From positions 62,001-126,000 of the forward strand of contig CAWVJY010000005.1 of assembly GCA_963929915.1 (NCBI GenBank): a stretch of 64,000 nucleotides of DNA. The letters run 5' to 3'. Below, one piece after another: positions 21,226 to 30,874 of this stretch. A program made the position numbers and the translations under genes. The notes beneath the pieces were generated by a model. The model was given only the letters and a program-made list of their open reading frames with translations, was not told where the DNA came from and ran no database searches. This DNA comes from CAG-273 sp963929915. GTDB taxonomy: Bacteria > Bacillota > Clostridia > TANB77 > CAG-508. The first letter of the stretch is position 1. Every line of letters begins with the position of its first letter.

Positions 21226-23037
21226 TTATTCTTCATCCAATTTTAATACTGACAAAAATGCTTCTTGTGGTATTTCTACATTTCCTACTTGTCTCATTTT
21301 CTTTTTGCCACGTTTTTGTTTTTCTAACAATTTTTTCTTTCTAGTAATATCTCCACCATAACATTTTGCAAGTACATCCTTTCTCATGGCAGAAATGGTT
21401 TCTCTTGCAATAATTTTTCCTCCAATGACTGCTTGAAGAGGAATAACAAATAATTGCCTTGGAATCACTTCTTTTAATTTTTCTACCATTTTCTTTCCTT
21501 TTTCATAACTGCTACTTCTATGAACAATGAAAGATAAAGCATCTACACCTTCTCCATTTACCCAAATATCTAGTTTTACTAAATCAGATCTTTGATATTT
21601 TTTAAATTCATAATCAAAAGAAGCATATCCTTTTGTTTTCGATTTTAGAATATCAAAGAAATCGTAAATAATTTCATTTAAAGGTAATTCATAAAGTAAA
21701 GTGACTCTATTTTGATCTAAATATTTCATATCTATATAAGTACCACGTCTGTTTTGGCAAATTTCCATAATACCACCAACATAATCTTTTGGTGTAATAA
21801 TTTCTGCTTGTACAATAGGTTCTTCCATATAGTCTACTTCATTTTGACTTGGCATGTCAGAAGGGTTGTATAGTTCTATTACTTCTCCATTTGTTTTATG
21901 CACTTTATAAATAACAGAAGGAGAAGTGGTAATTAAACTTAGGTCAAATTCTCTGTCTAATCTTTCTTCTATAATTTCTAAATGTAGTAACCCTAAAAAG
22001 CCACAACGGAAACCTGAACCTAAAGCACCTGAAGTTTCTGGTTCATATTCTAAAGCTGCGTCATTTAGTTTTAATTTTTCTAGTGCTACTTTTAAATTTT
22101 CATAGTCACTACCATCTATAGGGTAAATACCACAATATACCATTGGATTTACTTTTTTATATCCTGGTAAAGGCTCTGATGCAGGATTTTCTTTTAGAGT
22201 AATAGTATCACCTACTCGAACATCTGATAAATTTTTAATGCTAGCTGCAATATACCCTACTTCTCCTGCTTTTAGTTCTTGGGTTTCTTCATATCTTCCT
22301 GGTTCAAAATAGCCAACTTCTGTTACAGTAAATGTTTTTCCACTAGCCATTAAAACCATTTCATCTCCTGGTTTTACAGTTCCATCTTTTATACGTACAT
22401 AAGCAATGGCTCCTTTGTAATTGTCATAAATGGAATCAAAAATGAGAGCTTTTAATGGAGCATATTCGTCTCCTGTAGGTGCTGGAATATCCGTAACAAT
22501 TCTTTCTAACACTTGTTCCACATTTAACCCTGATTTTGCAGAAATACAAGGTGCATCTTGTGCAGGGATTCCAATAATATCTTCAATTTCCTTTTTTACT
22601 TCTTCTGGTCTGGCATTTGGTAAATCTATTTTATTAATTACTGGTAAAATTTCTAAGTTATTTTCTAATGCTAAATAAACATTTGCCAAAGTTTGTGCTT
22701 CTACTCCTTGACTACTATCTACTACCAAAACTGCTCCATCACAAGCAGCTAAACTTCTAGAAACTTCGTAATTAAAATCCACATGGCCTGGAGTATCTAT
22801 TAAATTTAATATATAGTCTTGTCCATCTTTTGCATGATATTTCATACGAACAGCTTGTGATTTAATAGTAATTCCACGTTCTCTTTCAATATCCATATTA
22901 TCTAAAACTTGACTTTCCATTTCACGTTTGGATAATACTCCTGTCATTTCTATTAAGCGGTCTGCTAAAGTAGATTTTCCGTGGTCTATATGAGCAATAA
23001 TACTAAAATTACGAATTTTTTGTTTTTCGTATTGCAA
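21226..23037 (-). CDS. lepA: Elongation factor 4 (LepA)
   Basis: 603 aa ribosome-associated GTPase that back-translocates or remodels stalled ribosomes. GTPase motifs are G1 AHIDHGKSTL, G3 DTPGHVDF, and G4 NKIDLP. The LepA-specific C-terminal domain is intact (FSDFEYK-like basic stretch, RSSSYEKGKKMVEKLKE, AKCYGGDITRKKKLLEKQK, LKLDEE end). AGGAGG precedes the ATG. Length and motifs match the family exactly. It follows the DUF4190 gene and a terminator. Confidence 0.97.
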   Translation of the reverse strand: MQYEKQKIRNFSIIAHIDHGKSTLADRLIEMTGVLSKREMESQVLDNMDIERERGITIKSQAVRMKYHAKDGQDYILNLIDTPGHVDFNYEVSRSLAACDGAVLVVDSSQGVEAQTLANVYLALENNLEILPVINKIDLPNARPEEVKKEIEDIIGIPAQDAPCISAKSGLNVEQVLERIVTDIPAPTGDEYAPLKALIFDSIYDNYKGAIAYVRIKDGTVKPGDEMVLMASGKTFTVTEVGYFEPGRYEETQELKAGEVGYIAASIKNLSDVRVGDTITLKENPASEPLPGYKKVNPMVYCGIYPIDGSDYENLKVALEKLKLNDAALEYEPETSGALGSGFRCGFLGLLHLEIIEERLDREFDLSLITTSPSVIYKVHKTNGEVIELYNPSDMPSQNEVDYMEEPIVQAEIITPKDYVGGIMEICQNRRGTYIDMKYLDQNRVTLLYELPLNEIIYDFFDILKSKTKGYASFDYEFKKYQRSDLVKLDIWVNGEGVDALSFIVHRSSSYEKGKKMVEKLKEVIPRQLFVIPLQAVIGGKIIARETISAMRKDVLAKCYGGDITRKKKLLEKQKRGKKKMRQVGNVEIPQEAFLSVLKLDEE

Positions 23038-23146
23038 AACTAACTTCCTCCTAACATAGTTCTATTGTTTTAACCTATTCAATTTTAGGTTTATATTTAT
23101 TTTGTATTTATTATCTTTTCGTTCTCTACTTTTGTTATTCTAGCAT

Positions 23147-23186
23147 AAAAAGCTAGGAAAAGCAACTTGCTTTTCCTAGCTTTTTA
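23147..23186. terminator. Bidirectional rho-independent terminator
   Basis: AAAAAGCTAGGAAAAGCAA and its exact complement around a 3-nt loop, flanked by A and T tracts. It separates the DUF4190 gene from lepA. Confidence 0.9.
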
Positions 23187-23221
23187 TACATTTTATATTA
23201 TTGAATTGACCACATTTTATA

Positions 23222-23590
23222 TTAAAGTAATTCATATGTGTTGTAGTCTATGGTATTGTAATAATATCGATACCAATCATCATAATCGTAGTTATCAAAA
23301 TCTTGCCAATCGTTATAATAACTGCTGTCATAATCTTCTGTTATTAGATAAGCAAAAATTCCAAAAGAAACCAAAGAACTAAATATAATAATTGGAATAG
23401 CTACAGCACAAATAATAAGCCCTGCAATACTAATTCCTTTTTTAGCTCCTGGAATTTTTCCTTTTTTTATCGTATCTACAATTCCTAAAATTAATCCAAT
23501 AATTGCCAAAACAAGTGCAATAAAGCAGATAAAAGGAATCCAACCTGTTACTAAAGAAATAATTCCTAATATTAATGATGCAACTCCCAT
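23222..23590 (-). CDS. DUF4190-like membrane protein with acidic Tyr-rich tail
   Basis: 122 aa. Three hydrophobic segments with the glycine pattern LILGIISLVTGW and AIIGLILGIVDTIKKGK, then AKKGISIAGLIICAVAI, match the DUF4190 family. The last 35 residues are rich in Asp, Tyr and Asn and probably lie outside the membrane. Function is unknown. A terminator follows directly. AGGGGG precedes the ATG. Confidence 0.75.
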   Translation of the reverse strand: MGVASLILGIISLVTGWIPFICFIALVLAIIGLILGIVDTIKKGKIPGAKKGISIAGLIICAVAIPIIIFSSLVSFGIFAYLITEDYDSSYYNDWQDFDNYDYDDWYRYYYNTIDYNTYELL

Positions 23591-23635
23591 TTTATTTTCC
23601 CCCTATAAATATATCTTATAATGCTATAATATTTA

Positions 23636-25132
23636 TTAATTACTTTTCTTAGCTACAATAGTTAATCCTAATATAGAAAGTATTGTACCTAAAACGGCAA
23701 TAACTGTAATATTTGTTACACCTGTTTTTGGTGTTTCATCTTTTGCGTCTGAACTGTTTTCTTGATTTGTTTGATTATTTTCTTGATTGTTATTTTCATT
23801 CTCTGTTGCATTTTCATTATTAACTGCTACCATAAATGGAGATAATTCTGTAACAGTTACTGTTAATTTTCCATCTACTACAGTATTTTGTAATTTTTCT
23901 ATTGTAGTATCTGATTTTTTATGCAAAACTGTTAAAACTTCTCCATTATATTCACTATCTACATCAAATGTTACTTGGATTTCTCCTACATAACCTCCTG
24001 TAACAGAAACATCACAGGCTTGTAGAATAATGTGATTTTTTAAATCTACTACTAAGTCTCCATAAAGTTCAGAAGTTTTTTCAATAGGAGTTATAACTAA
24101 AGTAGCATTTGGATCTAATTTAGCTGATACTTGAATATTGTTTTCTTCATCTTTTAAAGTTGTTTGTACTGCATCTTCTAGATATAATACGTCCATAGAT
24201 TGAAATACAATGTTATTTTGTGCAGCAACAAGTTGTGCAGCTGTTCCATTAAATCCTAAAATTCTTAATTCTGGATTTGGATTAAAAAATGCATTTTCTG
24301 CAATTTTTTCTATTGATTTTTTAAAGATAACTTCTTTTAGAGAAGCACAATCTGCAAAAGTAGAACCTTGAATTTCATGTACATTTTCTGGTATGCTAAT
24401 ATGTTCTAAAGAATCGCAATCATAAAATGCTGATGTTCCAATAGATGTTAAAGTTTCTGGTAAATCAACATTTTTTAAAGATGTGCATCCAAAGAAACAA
24501 TTAGGACCAAGAGCAGTAACTCCTTCTGGAATGATTGGTGATTCTAATGCAGTACATCCTTGGAATGTTCTTGCTGGAATTTCTGGTATTTCTTCTGGCC
24601 ATGCTACATGTTGTAATGACGTACAATCTTGGAAGATGCCTAAACCTGCTTCTGTGATATCAGCATAAAAAATAACACTTTCTAATGCTTCACAATTTCT
24701 AAATGCTTCATCTCCAATTTTCATTGTTCCACCTACTAAAACAACTTCTGTAATTCCATTACATTCAGAAAAAGCATTTGGAGCAATTTCTGCTACCTCA
24801 TGTCCATCAATGCTTGCAGGGACACTAACAGAACCTTGAATTACATAAGAAGGTTCTCCATTTATTTTATAAGCAAGAGCATTTGCAGAATAAATAACTG
24901 CCTTGTCGTCTTCATTTAAGTAATATTGGTATAAAGCATATTCTTTACTAATTGATTCATCATAATAAAATTGTAATATGCTACTATCTACAATATCTTC
25001 TTCATTTTTGTGACTTACAAAATTAGATGAAGTTTCACCTTCAGCAGCTTGAACGGTTCCTCCTAATAATATTGCTATGACAACTACTAACATCATAACA
25101 AATAAAGTTTGAAGATTTAAAATTTTCTTCAT
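23636..25132 (-). CDS. Cell-surface leucine-rich-repeat protein (BspA-like) with C-terminal sorting signal
   Basis: 498 aa. A signal peptide (MKKILNLQTLFVMMLVVVIA..., cleaved near AEG) is followed by at least seven BspA-type LRR_5 repeats around residues 95-285, such as ITSIGTSAFYDCDSLEHISIP-like units. A beta-rich domain follows, then an Asn/Gln-rich linker. The C-terminus is a cell-wall sorting signal, ETPKTG with a hydrophobic stretch and KKSN. It would be anchored by a sortase like that at 50635. LRR_5 proteins often act in adhesion. AAAGGAGG precedes the ATG. Confidence 0.88.
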   Translation of the reverse strand: MKKILNLQTLFVMMLVVVIAILLGGTVQAAEGETSSNFVSHKNEEDIVDSSILQFYYDESISKEYALYQYYLNEDDKAVIYSANALAYKINGEPSYVIQGSVSVPASIDGHEVAEIAPNAFSECNGITEVVLVGGTMKIGDEAFRNCEALESVIFYADITEAGLGIFQDCTSLQHVAWPEEIPEIPARTFQGCTALESPIIPEGVTALGPNCFFGCTSLKNVDLPETLTSIGTSAFYDCDSLEHISIPENVHEIQGSTFADCASLKEVIFKKSIEKIAENAFFNPNPELRILGFNGTAAQLVAAQNNIVFQSMDVLYLEDAVQTTLKDEENNIQVSAKLDPNATLVITPIEKTSELYGDLVVDLKNHIILQACDVSVTGGYVGEIQVTFDVDSEYNGEVLTVLHKKSDTTIEKLQNTVVDGKLTVTVTELSPFMVAVNNENATENENNNQENNQTNQENSSDAKDETPKTGVTNITVIAVLGTILSILGLTIVAKKSN

Positions 25133-25396
25133 TTTCTTTCCTCCTTTTATTTAATCTTTTATTAGTTTATCATTCAGTTGTTTATTTGTAAATACTTTTT
25201 AGTTAAATTATTTAAATGAAGGAGTTTTAATTAAAGTTCTTCTTATGATCATAGGTTCATTTGAGCAACACGTTTTTTGTTGTTTCAACATTTTTTGTAA
25301 ATTCATAGAATTTCTTATCAAATTTTGTTTACAAAATGAAGAAGTTAATATACAATAAGATTAGATTTTAAATACTATGTTTTTTTAAGGAGAATT

Positions 25397-25849
25397 ATGA
25401 TAGAATTTACCTCAAAATGTGAACAAGATACAATTGACTTTGCATGCAAATTAGCTAGCCACTTACACGCAAAAGATATTATTGTTCTAACTGGTGATTT
25501 AGGTAGTGGAAAAACCAAATTTGTACAAGGAATTTTAAAATATTTTGGATTAGAAAATAACATTTCTAGTCCTACTTTTACGATTGTAAATGAATATAAT
25601 ACTTCTTCTTTTCCTATTTATCATTTTGATGTATATCGTTTAGCAGATAGTGACGAATTTTATGCTATGGGTGGAGAAGAATATTTTGAAAAAGGACTTT
25701 GCCTTATTGAATGGGGTGAAACTGTTCAAGAGGTTCTTCCAAAAGACTATTTAAAAATCACTTTTGCAAAAGATTTTAATAATGAAAATATTCGTAAATT
25801 ACAAATAGAAGCTTATGGCAACAAACCCTTAGACCAATATGGAATATGA
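25397..25849 (+). CDS. tsaE: tRNA t6A biosynthesis ATPase TsaE
   Basis: 150 aa ATPase that works with TsaB and TsaD to make threonylcarbamoyl-adenosine at position 37 of ANN-decoding tRNAs. Walker A is LTGDLGSGKTKFVQG. SSPTFTIVNEY, the HFDVYRL segment and LIEWGE are hallmark TsaE motifs. AAGGAG precedes the ATG. tsaB follows at 138 bp, the usual pairing. Length and motif order are normal. Confidence 0.95.
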   Translation: MIEFTSKCEQDTIDFACKLASHLHAKDIIVLTGDLGSGKTKFVQGILKYFGLENNISSPTFTIVNEYNTSSFPIYHFDVYRLADSDEFYAMGGEEYFEKGLCLIEWGETVQEVLPKDYLKITFAKDFNNENIRKLQIEAYGNKPLDQYGI

Positions 25850-25986
25850 ATTTTCATTTTTATAAATATATATAAAGGATTTTCCATTTTTTATTATATA
25901 ACTTTATATAGAACTTATCTATATTTTTGCAGGTTATAGATAATCCTAAAAAATCTAAATATTGAAGACAAGGATGTAAAAAATAG

Positions 25987-26760
25987 ATGAAAACATTAGC
26001 AATAGATACTTCTTCTAAAAATGCTTCAGTTGCTATTTTAGAAGATTTGAATACTTTAATTGAATTAAATAATCAAGATGAAAAAACACATTCTCAAAAA
26101 CTAATGCCGATGATTGATGAAGCTTTTCAAAAAACAAATTTATCTTTAGAGGATATAGGGTTAATTTCTTGTTCCTTAGGTCCTGGTTCTTTTACTGGTG
26201 TTAGAATAGGAATTGCAACTGCAAAGGCTTTTGTTGACAGCAAAAATATTCCAGCAGTTGGAGTTTCTTCTTTAGAAGGTTTGGCTTATAATATGAATCG
26301 AGAAGGCTATTTTTGTTCTTTATTAAATGCAAATCATGGCAATGTTTATGCTGGTTTTTTCCATATTGTAAAAAAGGAAAATATAAATTATTTTCAAACG
26401 ATAGAAAGTGATTTTGCTTTTTTAAACTTAGAAGATGCTTCTGGAAATTTTTTAGATAAAGATTTGCTTGCCTTTTTACAGAATAATAAAAAAGTAAAGC
26501 TTGGTAATTCTCCTATTCATTTTGTAGGTGATGCTTCCATTACTTATGAAAATTTGTTAGAAACTTTAAATTTTGAAAATAGCAATTCTATTGTTCTAGC
26601 AGCTCCAAAGCAATGCCAAATTTCTAGTATAAGTATTGCAAAAGCTGGGTATGCTAAGTATAAAAATGGTGAATATGGAAATTCTAGTATTTTATCTCCT
26701 ATTTATTTAAGAAAGTCACAAGCAGAACTTTCTTTAGAAAAAGAAAATGATTCACTTTAA
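25987..26760 (+). CDS. tsaB: tRNA t6A biosynthesis protein TsaB
   Basis: 257 aa actin-like ASKHA-fold scaffold of the TsaB-TsaD-TsaE complex. MKTLAIDTSSKNASVAIL opens the ATPase-like fold and ISCSLGPGSFTGVRIGIAT is the defining TsaB motif. The C-terminus PIYLRKSQAEL is typical. It lies between tsaE and a RimI-like acetyltransferase, the common order in Firmicutes. AAGGATG precedes the ATG. Confidence 0.95.
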   Translation: MKTLAIDTSSKNASVAILEDLNTLIELNNQDEKTHSQKLMPMIDEAFQKTNLSLEDIGLISCSLGPGSFTGVRIGIATAKAFVDSKNIPAVGVSSLEGLAYNMNREGYFCSLLNANHGNVYAGFFHIVKKENINYFQTIESDFAFLNLEDASGNFLDKDLLAFLQNNKKVKLGNSPIHFVGDASITYENLLETLNFENSNSIVLAAPKQCQISSISIAKAGYAKYKNGEYGNSSILSPIYLRKSQAELSLEKENDSL

Positions 26761-26864
26761 AATATGGCTTAAAGAAATAGATTTAATCTTGATTAATTAC
26801 ATGGTTTTTAACTTAAAATTGTATTTCAATGATTAAATTTCGTTTAAGTCAGAAGGGATTTAAA

Positions 26865-27416
26865 ATGGAAATTAATATTGCGCCTATGCAATTAGCAGAT
26901 TTAGAACAAATAAAAGATAGCTTACTAGAAGAATTTGATGACTTTTGGACATTTACTATGTTAAAGCAAGAATTGGAAAATAAAAACAATTTGACTTCTA
27001 CTTATTTTGTTGCAAAGGCAAGAAATCAAGAACAACAATGTCAGGTAGAAAAAGCAGAATCAAAACAACAAGAAGAACGAAAACAAATTTTATCAAACAA
27101 TAAAGAAATAGGAAACATAGAAAGTGAAGAAATTGTAGGGTTTGCCGGTATCGTAAAAATAATAGATGAAATAACTATTATGAATATTGTTGTCAAAAAA
27201 TCCAAGCGAAAACTAGGTATTGGTTCTGCCTTATTGCAAAAAATAATAGAATTTTCTAAAGAACAAAAAGCTACTTCTATTACTTTAGAAGTTAATTATA
27301 AAAATGAGCCTGCTATCGCTTTATATCAAAAATTTGGATTTAAGCAAGTAGGTCTAAGAAAAAAGTATTATCATAATACAGATGATGCCATATTAATGAC
27401 ATTATCTATTTTATAA
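26865..27416 (+). CDS. rimI: RimI-like GNAT N-acetyltransferase with a Gln/Lys/Glu-rich insert
   Basis: 183 aa from the ATG at 26865, which has AAGGGA at good distance; the longer frame from 26829 lacks a site. The family acetylates the N-terminus of ribosomal protein S18. GNAT motifs are VVKKSKRKLGIGSALLQKI (acetyl-CoA loop) and LEVNYKNEPAIALYQKFGF. A charged insert of about 40 residues, rich in Q/E/K (near residues 55-95), interrupts the fold between the first strands. Position after tsaE-tsaB supports the name. Confidence 0.85.
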   Translation: MEINIAPMQLADLEQIKDSLLEEFDDFWTFTMLKQELENKNNLTSTYFVAKARNQEQQCQVEKAESKQQEERKQILSNNKEIGNIESEEIVGFAGIVKIIDEITIMNIVVKKSKRKLGIGSALLQKIIEFSKEQKATSITLEVNYKNEPAIALYQKFGFKQVGLRKKYYHNTDDAILMTLSIL

Positions 27417-27474
27417 GCAACTTGTATAAATAGCTTGTATAAATAATTTTATCGATAATTTGTAAATAAAGTGG

Positions 27475-27535
27475 TGGATGAAGTGTCCCAAGTGACCCTT
27501 TTTGGGGCTACTGAGAACCGTCCCTAAATGAGGAG
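27475..27535. repeat. GGGACGG-family dispersed repeat upstream of the Lon-like gene
   Basis: Contains GATGAAGTGTCCCAAGTGACC and GAGAACCGTCCC. The complementary arrangement occurs at 34385-34440, and a partial copy at 42055-42085. Confidence 0.75.
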
Positions 27536-27543
27536 GAAAACAA

Positions 27544-29934
27544 ATGAAAAAAACAAATGAACTAAATTACAAAGATTTACGAGTGGTATGTAATCCAAAT
27601 CAATTTGAATTTGAATCTACCGAGGAGCTTGACCCTATTGATACTGGCATTGGACAAGATAGAGGTATTAGAGCTTTAGAGTTTGGATTAAATGTAGAGG
27701 TAAAAGGTTATAACTTATATATTGAAGGTCCAAGTGGTGTTGGTAAAACTATGTATACCAAAAACTATTTAGATACTATTTCCAAAAAGAAAAAAGTTCC
27801 ACAGGACTGGTGTTATATTTATAATTTTGAAAATCCAAATGAACCAATTGCAGTTTCTCTTCCAGCTGGTGGTGGTAAAGAGTTTAGAGATGTAATGGAT
27901 CGTTTTATTAATGATGTAAAATTAGATATTAAGTCTACTTTTAATAATGAAGAATTTGAAAAAGAACGTGCTTTAATTAAACAGGAATTTGAAGAAAAGC
28001 GTAATCTTTTAATGGAAAAATTAAATGAAAAATCTTCCACCTATGGTTTTCAAGTAAAAGCTTCTCAAACTGGTATTTACATGATGCCGGTTATGAATGG
28101 AAAAGCTATGCCAGAAGAAGAATTTAATAAATTAGATGAGGCTATTAAAAAAGAATATGAAGATAAATCTACTATTGTACAACAACATATTATGGAAGCG
28201 ATTGGAGAAATAAAAGCAATTGAAAGAGAGTCTAATAAAAAAATTGAGGAATGGCAATCCAATGTTGCTCTTTTAACAGTTAATACTCACATTAATTATA
28301 TTAAGGCAAAATATAAAAGAAACAAAAAAATTAATCATTTTTTAGATAATATTAAAAAAGATATTTTAAAAAATATTTCTCATTTTGTTTCGGAAGATAA
28401 AAATGAAAAACAAGTACAAGCTTCGCCACAAATGGCAACGAAACCAGAATTATATAAACCTTGGCTTAATTATCGTGTTAATTTATTTATTGATAATAGT
28501 AAATTAGAAGGTGCCCCTGTTATTATGGATTCTAACTATTCGTACCATAATCTTTTTGGTAAGTTAGAATATGAAAATTACTATGGTGCTTTAAAAACCG
28601 ATTTTACTATGTTAAAGCCAGGACTTCTTCATAAAGCAAATGGAGGTTATATTATTTTCCAAGCAAATGATTTACTTGCCAATGGTTTATGCTATGAGGC
28701 TCTAAAGAAAGCTTTAAGGACCAAAGAATTAGGTATTGAAAACGCAGCAGATCCTCGTTCTTCTATGGTAATGATTTCTTTAAAACCAGAACCTATTCCT
28801 CTTGATTTAAAAGTAATTATTATAGGGGAAGAAAATATTTATCAAACTCTACTTGCTATGGATAGTGACTTTAGAAAATTATTTAAAATTAAAGTGGAAT
28901 TTGAAGATGATGCTCCTTTGACCTTAGAAAATATGAACAAATTAGCTCGTTTTATAGCAGGATACTGTAAACAAGAAGAACTTCCACCTCTTACCAAAGA
29001 AGCAGTGGCAAAAGTAATTGAATATGCATCTAAAATTGCAGACAATCAAGAAAAACTTTCTACTCGTTTTAATGACTTAGCACAAATTATTGGAGAAGCT
29101 GCAACTTGGGCTAAAATGGGACGTTCCAAAACAGTAACTGCAGAATATGTGGATAAGGCTTTAAAAGAAAGAATCCAAAGAGTGAAAAAATATGACTCTC
29201 GCTATATGGAAATGATTAAAGAAAACACTTTATTAATTGACACTTCCGGATTTGTAGTAGGACAAATTAATGGACTTACCATTATGAGCATTGGAGAATA
29301 TAGTTTTGGAAAGCCAGTAAAGATTACTGCAAATACTTATACTGGTAAAAAAGGAATTATGAATATCGAGCGTGAGGTAGAACTTTCTGGCTCTTCCCAT
29401 TCTAAAGGTGTTTTAATTTTAAGTGGTTATTTAGGAGAAATGTTTGCACAAGATATTCCACTTTCCCTTACTGCAAGTATTTGTTTTGAACAATTATATA
29501 GTGGCGTTGATGGTGATAGTGCTTCTAGTACAGAACTATATGCTATTTTGTCTAGTTTAGCCAATATTCCTATTAACCAATCCATTGCTGTAACAGGCTC
29601 TGTAAATCAAAAAGGAGAAATTCAACCAATAGGTGGAGTAAATGATAAAATAGAAGGTTTCTTCCAAATTTGTAAAATGCGTGGTCTAAACGGTAGCCAT
29701 GGTGTTTTGATACCAAAACAAAATGTGCATAACTTAAATCTTTCTGTGGAAATTGTAGAAGCCGTTAAAAAAGGAGAATTCCATATTTACGCTATTTCTC
29801 ATATAGAAGAAGGAATTGAAATTTTAACTGGTGTACCTGCCGGAAAAAAAGATAAAAACGGACATTTTCCTGCTGGTAGCATCAATTATCTAGCTTATGA
29901 AAAACTAAAGAAATATGCAGAAGTCAGCCATTAG
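27544..29934 (+). CDS. Lon-like ATP-dependent protease (LonB/AAA_32 type)
   Basis: 796 aa. Walker A GPSGVGKTMYTKNYL lies near residue 60. A long helical segment follows at about residues 130-270, then a second ATPase portion (HKANGGYIIFQANDLL). The C-terminal S16 protease domain has catalytic Ser659 in GVDGDSASSTELYAIL and Lys702 in GGVNDKIEGF. COG1067-type proteases lack the Lon N-terminal substrate domain. AGGAGG precedes the ATG, and the gene is monocistronic. A sporulation or stress role is known for related LonB proteins but not shown here. Confidence 0.9.
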   Translation: MKKTNELNYKDLRVVCNPNQFEFESTEELDPIDTGIGQDRGIRALEFGLNVEVKGYNLYIEGPSGVGKTMYTKNYLDTISKKKKVPQDWCYIYNFENPNEPIAVSLPAGGGKEFRDVMDRFINDVKLDIKSTFNNEEFEKERALIKQEFEEKRNLLMEKLNEKSSTYGFQVKASQTGIYMMPVMNGKAMPEEEFNKLDEAIKKEYEDKSTIVQQHIMEAIGEIKAIERESNKKIEEWQSNVALLTVNTHINYIKAKYKRNKKINHFLDNIKKDILKNISHFVSEDKNEKQVQASPQMATKPELYKPWLNYRVNLFIDNSKLEGAPVIMDSNYSYHNLFGKLEYENYYGALKTDFTMLKPGLLHKANGGYIIFQANDLLANGLCYEALKKALRTKELGIENAADPRSSMVMISLKPEPIPLDLKVIIIGEENIYQTLLAMDSDFRKLFKIKVEFEDDAPLTLENMNKLARFIAGYCKQEELPPLTKEAVAKVIEYASKIADNQEKLSTRFNDLAQIIGEAATWAKMGRSKTVTAEYVDKALKERIQRVKKYDSRYMEMIKENTLLIDTSGFVVGQINGLTIMSIGEYSFGKPVKITANTYTGKKGIMNIEREVELSGSSHSKGVLILSGYLGEMFAQDIPLSLTASICFEQLYSGVDGDSASSTELYAILSSLANIPINQSIAVTGSVNQKGEIQPIGGVNDKIEGFFQICKMRGLNGSHGVLIPKQNVHNLNLSVEIVEAVKKGEFHIYAISHIEEGIEILTGVPAGKKDKNGHFPAGSINYLAYEKLKKYAEVSH

Positions 29935-29961
29935 TGAAATGGCCAATGGGACCAAAGGGGA

Positions 29962-30221
29962 GGACCAAAGGGGACGGGCTTAAATTGTCCGAATCTGTTG
30001 ATTTTTATAATACATATAAAAGTTGGTATTATATTATTTTTTACTCGCCCCAACTACGAAGAGCCTTCAATACAAAGATTTTAACAAATCTTTGCTAGAA
30101 GGCTCTATCTTGTTGGTCCCCACCTTAACTTGCTACAAAATAATATAATACCAACTTTTATTTTATATTTTTTTATAAAGACTAATGATTTCGGACAATT
30201 TAAGCCCGTCCCCTTTGGTCC
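29962..30221. repeat. 260-bp nested inverted-repeat element of the GGGACGG family
   Basis: Outer arms GGACCAAAGGGGACGGGC...TTGTCCGAA and their complement are about 32 bp. Middle arms AAAAGTTGGTATTATATTAT pair with 30141-30170. The inner hairpin AGAGCCTTC...GAAGGCTCT lies at 30060-30107. It fills the gap between two convergent genes and can act as a bidirectional terminator. There is no ORF inside. Confidence 0.85.
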
Positions 30222-30228
30222 TTATTTC

Positions 30229-30813
30229 TTATTTTTTCTCTTCGTCTTTTACAGTTTCTACATTTTCTTCTTTTACTGTATCTAGAGTTTCTTGTACTAC
30301 TGGAGTTTCTGTTTCTACACTTGGAGCTTCTTCTGGAGCACTTTCTACTGGTGCTTCAGTTACGTTAGCTGTTTCTTCTGCTGTAACAGTTTCCTCTGCT
30401 TTTATCTCTTCGCTAACTTCTGGTTCTACTAAGTCTTCTTTTACTGTAATTTCATTATCTTCTATTCTTGCTCCTGCATTTTCTTTTGTCTTAGCTGCTT
30501 TACCAATTCTATCTCTTAAATAGTATAGTCTAGCTCTTCTAGCTTTACCAACTCTTACTACTTCTACTTTTTCTACTAATGGTGAATGTACTAAAAATGT
30601 TTTTTCTACACCAACACCATAAGAAATTTTTCTTACTGTAAAAGTTTGGTTTACTCCTCCATTTTGTTTTTTAATAATAATTCCTTCAAATACTTGAATT
30701 CTTTCTCTATTTCCTTCTTTAATTTTTTGATGTACTCTAACAGTATCACCAACTTTTAAATCAGGAATTTTATTTTTTAATTGTTCATGTTCAATTGATT
30801 TTATGATATCCAT
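30229..30813 (-). CDS. rplS: Ribosomal protein bL19 with a long acidic C-terminal extension
   Basis: The first ~113 residues are a normal L19 (DLKVGDTVRVHQKIKEG, IQVFEGIIIKKQNGG, RVGKARRARLYYLRDR), at the 30S-50S interface. A further ~80 residues are almost entirely Glu, Val, Thr, Ala and Pro with no basic character. Typical L19 is about 115 aa. AGGAGG precedes the ATG. It closes the ylxM-ffh-rpsP-khpA-rimM-trmD-rplS block. The acidic tail probably projects from the ribosome; its role is unknown. Confidence 0.95.
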   Translation of the reverse strand: MDIIKSIEHEQLKNKIPDLKVGDTVRVHQKIKEGNRERIQVFEGIIIKKQNGGVNQTFTVRKISYGVGVEKTFLVHSPLVEKVEVVRVGKARRARLYYLRDRIGKAAKTKENAGARIEDNEITVKEDLVEPEVSEEIKAEETVTAEETANVTEAPVESAPEEAPSVETETPVVQETLDTVKEENVETVKDEEKK

Positions 30814-30874
30814 GATTTGAATATCCTCCTTTCTTAATTATTTTAATTTAAGATATTTTTACTTTTTATATTTT

